NCBI GenBank assembly: GCA_030151165.1
Contig: JASLEM010000027.1
Span: 1-20,543, forward strand
DNA: 20,543 bases
Direction: 5' to 3'
DNA from: Burkholderiaceae bacterium
GTDB taxonomy: Bacteria; Pseudomonadota; Gammaproteobacteria; Burkholderiales; Burkholderiaceae
Shown here: positions 5,822 to 11,668 of the stretch, piece by piece
How the letters are laid out: the number at the start of each line of letters is the position of its first letter
Numbering within the stretch: the first letter of the stretch is position 1
Notes under the pieces: model-generated
Databases searched by the model: none
The model's input: only the letters and a program-made list of their open reading frames with translations
What the model was told of the DNA's origin: nothing
Position numbers and translations under genes: made by a program

Positions 5822-8374
5822 TCAGGCGCCGGGCTTGCGATCCGGCAGCGGCACGTCGATCGCGGACTGCACGCGGTGCCCGAGGTTGTTGCGCTCGATC
5901 ACCCAGGACTTGCCGAGCGCCACGCCGTCCTCGGTGCGCATCGCGACGCGGATCACGTTGCGCCCGATCGGCAGCCGCCGCAGATCCAGCGCGGGCCCGA
6001 CGGCGAGTTCGGCGCCCTGCTCGTCGTACCAGCGCACGCGCAGCGGCGCCACCGACTTGCCGAGCTCGTCGACCGCCGTCGCGCGCAACACGTGCGTGCC
6101 GACGGTCGCCGTGTGCGCCTTGCCGTCGTAGCCTTCGAGATGGATCGTCGGCGTGTCGCCGCGCGCGGGCTTCGTCGGCTTCGTCGGATCGACGCCGCAG
6201 TGGCCGCCGCCATTCCCGTTGCCGTTCCCGTTGCCATTCCCACTACCGCTCCCATCCGCGCCGCCGTTGCCCGGCCCGGTGCCGGTTCCGGTTCCATGGC
6301 CGTTCCCGTCGCCGCTCCCGCCCGGCTTGAGCGCGAGCTCGACGAAGCCGGTCGCGACGCCGCGCGTCGCGAGCACGCGCACGCGCGCACCGCCGCGCCG
6401 TGTGAGCCGCGCCGGAATCAGCGCCTCGGTGCGCTGCGTGCGCGGGACCACGCCGCGCCAGACGCCGTCCTCCTCGTCGAACCAGTGCACGACGTAGGTG
6501 AGGCCGCCGCAATCGTCGTCGCAGCAATCGAGCGCCGCGCGTTCCGCGTCGACCGCGACCGGCTCCCAGCACACCAGCGTGCCCGCCTCGGCCGGCTTCG
6601 TGCCGGTGATCTTCAGCCGCGGCGGCAGCGGGATGCATTCCTCGTGGATCTTGCGGTCGTCCTCGTACACGAGCAGCCAGCGCGCGCCCGGCGGGAACGG
6701 GATCGCGCCCTGCATCTTGCGCGGCCAGCAATGGCAGCCGGCGAGCTGGCAGCCGCAGTCGATCGTCGCGCAGACGAGCGTGCGGCGGCAGGCATCGAGC
6801 AGTTCCACGGTGAACTCGCTGCACGCCGCGGAGGTGCGTCGCGGCAGCGATTCGAAGTGGAACGACGGCAGGCGCTTCACGGCCCGGTCGCGCGAGACGA
6901 CGAGCTTGAGCATCAGCGTCTCGACCGGCACGTTGCCGAGCGCGTGCGCGTGCGACAGGCCCGGCCCGCCGCCACCGCCCGTGGCGGGGAACGCGCCGGC
7001 GAGCCCCATGTACGTGTACGCGCTGACCCACTGCGGGCCCCAGTACGCCATGAAGTCGGCGGTCGACGCGGGGTCGAACACCGTGTTGCTCGCGGGATCG
7101 AAGCCGAACACGCCGATGCTGCCGGCGGGGAACGAGCCGTACTGCGGGTAGTGGTCGTCGACATTGGCCGGCGGCGGATTGCACACGCCCGGGCTGCACG
7201 GTGCGTGCTTGTGGCCCAGGGCGTGGCCGACCTCGTGCGGCACGTCCGCCGTCTGGTCGATGAAGATCACGCCGCGGCCCGGCGTGCCGCAGCCGCCGAT
7301 GTTGCTGCCCGGCGTGCTGATCAGCGAGAGCTGGGGCAGGAAGCCGACGTAGGTGTCGCTCGAGCCGCCCTGCATGTCGTCGAGCTTGTCGAGCAGGTCG
7401 TCCATGCCGTCGCCGCAGCCGCCGCTGGAGGTGATCGTGAAGTTCACGTCCTCGCCGTAGTCGATCGCGGTGTAGCCGTTGATGCTGACGTCGCCCACCG
7501 GATAGGTGCTGCGCAGCCGGCCCATCGCGGAGACGATGTCGCCCAGCGACGGCGCGGCGAGGTCGAGCCCCTGCGCGGTGTAGTGCACGCCGACGACGAA
7601 GACGTCGAGCGCCGCGACGTCCGTGAAGGTCAGCGTGCGCGTGAACGGCGCGGACTTCGTCGCCGGCGCCGCCTGGTCCCACACCTGCACGGTCACCGTC
7701 ACGGTGCCGACGCTCCACGAGCCGTCGAGCATGAAGTTGAGCGTCTGGTCGGCGACCGCCTGGTTGACCTGCGAGTCGGCGCGCGGCGCGATGGCGCCGC
7801 CTGCGTTGATCGGGTCGAGCGTGAAGCTGGTGCCGCCGGTGTTCACGGTCATCTGGCCGGTGAGGTGGCTCACCACCGGCAGGCCGGAGAACGCGTCGTA
7901 GTCGACGTAGACGCGCAGCCCCGTGGCCTTGTTGGCGACGAGGCGGATCGCGTTGTCCGGCAGCACCGAGGCGGCGTCGAGGAAGGCTGCCGCGCGGAAG
8001 AACTGCACGGCCTGGTTCGCCTCCATGTCCACGATGACCATGTCGTTGCGCGGCGGCGGCGCGGTGGCGGAGACGAGATCCGCGAGCACGGCGAAGTCCA
8101 CCGAGCCGAGGTAGTCGTCGTCCCAGTCGCCCGAGAAGTCGCGCAGGCCCAGCGTGGACGTCACGGTCACCACGTTCGCGGTGATCGTGGCCTCGACGCG
8201 GATCTCGCAGCGGCCGAAGTTGTGGTCGTTGTTGTCGCCGAACTCGACCGAGTAGCCGAGCAGGCCGACCGCGGCCTTGTCGACGTTGCGCGGGAAGACG
8301 ATGGCCTGCTGTGCGGTGCGCGGCCCGCTGCCGCGCAAGGAGCTGAAGTCGGCGCTGCCGGTGCGAATGTCCAT
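5822..8374 (-). CDS. Metzincin-like zinc metalloprotease with N-terminal beta domain and C-terminal Ig-like domain (850 aa)
   Basis: A multidomain protein. Residues 1-99 are the beta domain repeated in the downstream 102-aa gene. The catalytic region carries HEVGHALGHKH (H380, E381, H384, G387, H390), the full HExxHxxGxxH zinc motif of metzincins. M442 in STADFMAYWG is a plausible Met-turn. Residues 518-622 are Cys-rich, with CGCQLAGCHC and LDCCDDDCGG. A Gly/Asn/Ser/Thr low-complexity linker at about 682-728 leads to a C-terminal domain (about 730-850) resembling an Ig/PKD fold. The start is supported by GGAGG five bases upstream. No signal peptide or membrane segment is visible, which is odd for a Cys-rich, linker-containing protease that looks extracellular. 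Substrate unknown. Protease assignment is firm by motif; the exact family is not. Confidence 0.88.
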   Translation of the reverse strand: MDIRTGSADFSSLRGSGPRTAQQAIVFPRNVDKAAVGLLGYSVEFGDNNDHNFGRCEIRVEATITANVVTVTSTLGLRDFSGDWDDDYLGSVDFAVLADLVSATAPPPRNDMVIVDMEANQAVQFFRAAAFLDAASVLPDNAIRLVANKATGLRVYVDYDAFSGLPVVSHLTGQMTVNTGGTSFTLDPINAGGAIAPRADSQVNQAVADQTLNFMLDGSWSVGTVTVTVQVWDQAAPATKSAPFTRTLTFTDVAALDVFVVGVHYTAQGLDLAAPSLGDIVSAMGRLRSTYPVGDVSINGYTAIDYGEDVNFTITSSGGCGDGMDDLLDKLDDMQGGSSDTYVGFLPQLSLISTPGSNIGGCGTPGRGVIFIDQTADVPHEVGHALGHKHAPCSPGVCNPPPANVDDHYPQYGSFPAGSIGVFGFDPASNTVFDPASTADFMAYWGPQWVSAYTYMGLAGAFPATGGGGGPGLSHAHALGNVPVETLMLKLVVSRDRAVKRLPSFHFESLPRRTSAACSEFTVELLDACRRTLVCATIDCGCQLAGCHCWPRKMQGAIPFPPGARWLLVYEDDRKIHEECIPLPPRLKITGTKPAEAGTLVCWEPVAVDAERAALDCCDDDCGGLTYVVHWFDEEDGVWRGVVPRTQRTEALIPARLTRRGGARVRVLATRGVATGFVELALKPGGSGDGNGHGTGTGTGPGNGGADGSGSGNGNGNGNGNGGGHCGVDPTKPTKPARGDTPTIHLEGYDGKAHTATVGTHVLRATAVDELGKSVAPLRVRWYDEQGAELAVGPALDLRRLPIGRNVIRVAMRTEDGVALGKSWVIERNNLGHRVQSAIDVPLPDRKPGA
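6209..6330. repeat. Degenerate short-period repeat encoding the Gly/Asn linker
   Basis: Imperfect tandem 6-bp units of the type ttcccg/ttgccg run through this stretch. On the minus strand they encode alternating Gly with Asn, Ser, Thr or His. The repeat keeps the reading frame because its period is a multiple of three, so copy number could vary without breaking the protease. Confidence 0.7.
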
Positions 8375-8565
8375 GGGTGCCTCCAGGAATCGCCCTCATC
8401 GGCGAGGGCGTCGCAGTATTGGCGCGCGGCTCCGCGAGGGCCTATCCCCTAGCCGCCGCGCATCCCTAGTTGCTGGCCGCGCGATACCGCAGCCCCTATC
8501 GCGAAGCCGGCGTCGATAACGGCATATGCTCGACGACTTCGCCGCGCCCGCGCTCCCCGCCTTCC
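8375..8565. promoter_or_regulatory. Divergent promoter region with repeated CCCTA motifs
   Basis: The spacer lies between the protease (-) and the MFS gene (+). On the plus strand it holds atcccctag at 8444-8452, atccctag at 8462-8469 and cccctat at 8493-8499. The first two start 18 bp apart. On the minus strand a candidate -10, AATACT, is at 8415-8420 with no matching -35. The CTAGGGGAT copy would overlap the -35 position, as expected for an activator-dependent promoter. A 7-bp hairpin (cgccctc / gagggcg) at 8391-8410 lies in the presumed protease leader. Confidence 0.45.
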
Positions 8566-9957
8566 ATGTCGACTCCCCTCATCCACCCCGACGGCCTGCC
8601 CGTGCCGCAACGCTACTGGGCGATGCTCGCGATCGCGGTGGGCATCACGATGGCCGTGCTCGACTCGTCCGTCGCCAACATCGCGCTGCCCGAGATCGCG
8701 CGCCGGCTGCATGTCGCGCCCGCGGAGTCGGTGTGGGTCATCAACGCCTACCAGCTCGCGATCGTCGCGCTGCTGCTGCCGATCGCCGCGCTCGGCGAGC
8801 GTATCGGCTACCGGCGCGTCTACATCGCGGGCGTCGCGGTGTTCACGGTCGGCTCGCTCGCATGCGCGCTGTCCGGCTCGCTCGCGACACTGGTCGCCGC
8901 GCGCGTCGTCCAGGGCGTCGGCGCGGCCGGCATCATGGGCGTGAACGGGGCGCTGGTGCGCTTCACCTATCCGAACAAGTCGCTCGGGCGCGGCGTCGGG
9001 CTCAACGCGCTGGTGGTGTCGATCTCGGCGGCGGTCGGGCCGACGGTCGCGTCCGCGATCCTCGCCATCGGGCCGTGGGAATGGCTGTTCGCGGTCAACG
9101 TGCCGATCGGCGTCTTCAACGTGCTGCTCGCGACGCGCGCGCTGCCGTGGTCCGACCTCTCGAGCCGCAAGCCCGACTGGCTCAGCGCCGTGCTGAACGC
9201 GCTGATGTTCGGGCTCGTGTTCATCGGCGTCGACACCTTCACCCACGGCAGCGGCCAGGGCGCGCTCGCCGGCGTGGAGCTCGCGGCGGGCGTGGTCGCG
9301 GGCGTGGTGCTGATACGCCGCGAGGCGGGCGAGGCGCGACCGCTGATCCCGATCGACCTGCTACGCATCCCGCTGTTCGCGTGGTCGACGGCCACCTCCA
9401 TCTGCTCGTTCGCCGCCTACATGCTGGCCTTCCTCGCGCTGCCGTTCTGGTTCGAGTCGACGCTGCACCGCGACCAGGTGCAGACCGGCCTGCTGATGAC
9501 GCCGTGGCCCGTCGGCGTGGGCCTCGTCGCGCCGATCGCGGGCCGGCTCGCGGACCGCGTGCCCGCCGCGATCCTCGGCAGCATCGGTCTCGCGGCGCTG
9601 GCCATCGGCCTCGCGCTGCTCGCCGCGTTGCCGGCCGACGCGGGCTCGCTCGCGATCGTCTGGCGCGTCGCGTTGTGCGGCCTGGGCTTCGGCTTCTTCC
9701 AGGCGCCGAACAACCGCACGATGCTCGCCACCGCGCCGCGCGATCGCGCGGGCGCGGCCGGCGGCATGCTGGCGACGGCGCGCCTGACCGGCATGACACT
9801 CGGCGCGACGATCGCCGCGCTGGTGTTCCGCATCGCGCCTCGCGACGCCGAGCGCGTGGCGCTGCTGATCGGCGTGGCGCTCGCGGTGGCCGGCGGCGTC
9901 GCGAGCCTCGTCCGGCTGGCGGCGGGCCGGCCGGCCGCCGCTGCACAGAAAGGTTAG
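8566..9957 (+). CDS. MFS transporter, DHA2 (EmrB/QacA-like) family
   Basis: A 463-aa inner-membrane protein of the 14-helix drug:proton antiporter type. TM1 contains LDSSVANIALPEIA, the family motif of DHA2 proteins. The first cytoplasmic loop has the MFS motif A form ERIGYRRVY, TM4 has RVVQGVGAAGI, and the second half repeats a motif A-like GRLADRVP. Such proteins export drugs, dyes or metabolites using the proton gradient; the substrate cannot be told from sequence. I choose ATG 8566 because the protein then begins shortly before TM1. The frame from 8470 adds 32 unlikely residues, and no good ribosome binding site is seen. No membrane-fusion partner (EmrA-like) is adjacent. The stop codon overlaps that of the convergent DUF3037 gene. 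Confidence 0.93.
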   Translation: MSTPLIHPDGLPVPQRYWAMLAIAVGITMAVLDSSVANIALPEIARRLHVAPAESVWVINAYQLAIVALLLPIAALGERIGYRRVYIAGVAVFTVGSLACALSGSLATLVAARVVQGVGAAGIMGVNGALVRFTYPNKSLGRGVGLNALVVSISAAVGPTVASAILAIGPWEWLFAVNVPIGVFNVLLATRALPWSDLSSRKPDWLSAVLNALMFGLVFIGVDTFTHGSGQGALAGVELAAGVVAGVVLIRREAGEARPLIPIDLLRIPLFAWSTATSICSFAAYMLAFLALPFWFESTLHRDQVQTGLLMTPWPVGVGLVAPIAGRLADRVPAAILGSIGLAALAIGLALLAALPADAGSLAIVWRVALCGLGFGFFQAPNNRTMLATAPRDRAGAAGGMLATARLTGMTLGATIAALVFRIAPRDAERVALLIGVALAVAGGVASLVRLAAGRPAAAAQKG

Positions 9958-10361
9958 CGCGCCGGGGCCGGGACGGACGGTCGCACCATCTTCGCCATCA
10001 GCTTGTCGAGCGCGACGGCGAGATCCGTGCAACGGCCCGAATGTACCGGCGAGGTCTGGATGCTGGCGCTGCGCGGCGCGACGAGCCAGTCGAAGCGCTG
10101 GCGCGAGCTGAGGTCGGCGAATGGACCGGCATCGGCGCCACCCGCGCAGATCGCGGGCAGCGCGGCGAGCGCGCGGCGGATCGAGGTCAGGTCGAGGCCC
10201 GGCGCGAGCGCGAGCACGCGCGCCTCGTCGAGCTCGATGCGCGCCTCGAGGAACTGGCGCGCCGTGCACGAGACGATGACGCCCACGTTGACGAACTCGC
10301 CCCGGTCGACGTGCGGTACGACCCGCACGACGGCGTAGTCATACGTGCAGGCTTCGGGCAC
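9954..10361 (-). CDS. DUF3037 family protein
   Basis: A 135-aa protein starting TYDYAVVRVVPHVDRGEFVNVGVIV, the typical opening of DUF3037 proteins. Translation starts at GTG 10359-10361, supported by AGGAGG at 10368-10373 with six bases of spacing. The start lies inside the end of the HipA-like kinase gene (23-bp overlap), so the two are translationally coupled. DUF3037 has no established biochemical function, but known members frequently sit next to HipA-like kinases. A role as partner, regulator or substrate of the kinase is inference. The last codons overlap the stop of the convergent MFS gene, leaving no room for a terminator between them. Confidence 0.88.
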   Translation of the reverse strand: MPEACTYDYAVVRVVPHVDRGEFVNVGVIVSCTARQFLEARIELDEARVLALAPGLDLTSIRRALAALPAICAGGADAGPFADLSSRQRFDWLVAPRSASIQTSPVHSGRCTDLAVALDKLMAKMVRPSVPAPAR

Positions 10362-11151
10362 GCTGCGCCTCCTCGAAGAACGCGCGCGGTGCCTGCAGCC
10401 GCCGCGCGAGATACGCCTCGTAGGCCGCGCGATGCGCCGCCTTGTCGGCGAACAGCGGGTCGGCCTCGAGCCAGTCGTCGGGGATCAGCGCGACGATCGC
10501 CGCGATGATCCCGGGTGTCAACGCCGCGCTCATCTGCGCGTCGGCCTGCGCCAGCTCGCTCGCGAACGGCAGCAGCACGTGATCCTTGATGAGCGCGAAC
10601 GGGCTCGTCGCGCGCTCCATGAAGCCGTCCCAGTGGTGGTGGAAGTACAGCGCCGCGCCATGGTCGATCAGCCACAGCTTCTCGTGCCACACCATCAGGT
10701 TGCTGTTGCGCGCGGTGCGGTCGACGTTGCTGATGAAGCCGTCGAGCCACACGATGCGCGACGCGAGGCCGGCATCGGGCTTGAACGCGAGCGGGTCGAA
10801 GGTGACGGCGCTCGGCAGGTAGTCGAGCGCGAGATTGAGGCCCGCGCTCGCCTTGATGAGATCCTGGATCTCGGGGTCGGGCTCGGTGCGCGCGAGTTCG
10901 GGGTCGAGCTCGACGAACACGATCTCGGGCACCGGCAACCCGGCCGCGCGCGCGAGCTCGCCGGCGACGAGCTCCGCCACCAGCGCGCGCCGGCCCTGCC
11001 CCGCGCCGCGGAACTTGAGCACGTAGAGCCCGTCGTCGTCGGCCTCGACCACGGCAGGCAGCGACCCGCCTTCGCGCAGTGGCGTGACGTAGCGGGTGGC
11101 GGTGACGGTGCGGAGTGGCAAGCGGGGCTCGGCGATCGATGGAGACGGCAT
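10339..11151 (-). CDS. HipA-family kinase (HipA-like, without HipB)
   Basis: A 270-aa cytoplasmic protein with a HipA-type kinase core. The N-lobe has YVLKFRG with K46 as the likely ATP-binding Lys. VAELVAGELARAAGLPVPEI (about 58-77) is a typical HipA helix and strand. The catalytic loop reads NVDRTARNSNLMV, with D144 as the catalytic base and N149 as metal ligand, and D163 in LWLIDHG replaces the DFG Asp. All catalytic residues appear intact. It is shorter than E. coli HipA (about 440 aa) and lacks the HipA N-terminal subdomain, fitting the compact family found beside DUF3037. HipA itself phosphorylates glutamyl-tRNA synthetase and arrests growth; the target here is unknown. The start at 11151 is chosen from the fold; the ribosome binding site is weak. 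Confidence 0.88.
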   Translation of the reverse strand: MPSPSIAEPRLPLRTVTATRYVTPLREGGSLPAVVEADDDGLYVLKFRGAGQGRRALVAELVAGELARAAGLPVPEIVFVELDPELARTEPDPEIQDLIKASAGLNLALDYLPSAVTFDPLAFKPDAGLASRIVWLDGFISNVDRTARNSNLMVWHEKLWLIDHGAALYFHHHWDGFMERATSPFALIKDHVLLPFASELAQADAQMSAALTPGIIAAIVALIPDDWLEADPLFADKAAHRAAYEAYLARRLQAPRAFFEEAQRARSLHV

Positions 11152-11192
11152 CCGCAGTTTAGTCGCGCAGTAACGCGCGCGCGCCGGCAGGG

Positions 11193-11414
11193 TCAGGCGG
11201 CGGCGCGCACCGCGACGCGGCCGTCGCCGAGCGCGACCTCGTCGCCCGCGCGCACCTTGCGCCCGCGCCGCACCTCGACCTCGCCGTTGACGCGCACCGC
11301 GCCTTGCTGGATCAGCGTCTTCGCCTCGCCGCCGCTGGCGGCCAGGCCGGAGGCCTTGAGCAACGCGTCGAGCGTGATGTGGTCGCCGCGCAGGTCGAAG
11401 GCAATGGAACTCAT
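11193..11414 (-). CDS. S4-domain RNA-binding protein (YbcJ-like)
   Basis: A 73-aa protein that is essentially one S4 domain: [20 protein letters not shown], then [26 protein letters not shown]. It resembles E. coli YbcJ, a small S4-like protein that may bind RNA. S4 domains bind structured RNA in ribosomal protein S4, pseudouridine synthases and tRNA synthetases. ATG 11414 is chosen because the longer frame from 11555 adds low-quality Arg/Ala-rich residues. The ribosome binding site is weak. It lies 41 bp upstream of the HipA-like kinase in the same direction, so co-transcription is possible, but no functional link is established. Confidence 0.88.
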   Translation of the reverse strand: MSSIAFDLRGDHITLDALLKASGLAASGGEAKTLIQQGAVRVNGEVEVRRGRKVRAGDEVALGDGRVAVRAAA

Positions 11415-11560
11415 GGGTTTTCGCTGGAAGGTGGCCGGACGGGCGCCGAGTCGGCCGAGAATCGGAGGTCGCCATCTTAGTGCCCCGGCGTGCCGGGCCG
11501 CCCCCTGACACTCGCCTTCCCGCGCACAGGGACGGGCGCGGGCTGCGCCGAACAAGGCGT

Positions 11561-11594
11561 CAACAAACGAAACGGCCCGGACGAAGCCGGGCCG
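11561..11594 (-). terminator. Rho-independent terminator of the TonB-dependent receptor
   Basis: On the minus strand an 8-bp stem (CGGCCCGG / CCGGGCCG) with a 6-base loop is followed by TTTCGTTTGTTG, about 75 bases after the receptor stop. The 254-bp gap 11415-11668 otherwise holds only the presumed promoter of the S4 gene. Confidence 0.85.
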
Positions 11595-11668
11595 CGAAAC
11601 GATCGAGGAGGCCGCCGGCGCCGCGCCCGTGAAGGCGCGTGCACCGGCGACGAAGCTCGATCAGGCGA

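Noticed and set aside
5609..8452. A 947-codon plus-strand open frame opposite the protease
   Set aside because: It is antisense to a gene with a zinc motif, good ribosome binding site and domain homology. Its translation is Arg/Ala/Val/Asp-biased with no recognisable domain, typical of a shadow frame in GC-rich DNA.
9240..9960. Minus-strand Arg-rich open frames inside the MFS gene
   Set aside because: They are antisense shadows with no ribosome binding site or domain, and the MFS protein has clear family motifs.
8526..10508. A 660-codon plus-strand frame covering the MFS and DUF3037 genes
   Set aside because: It is a +1 shadow of the MFS gene made of Arg/Ala-rich sequence, and then runs antisense to DUF3037.
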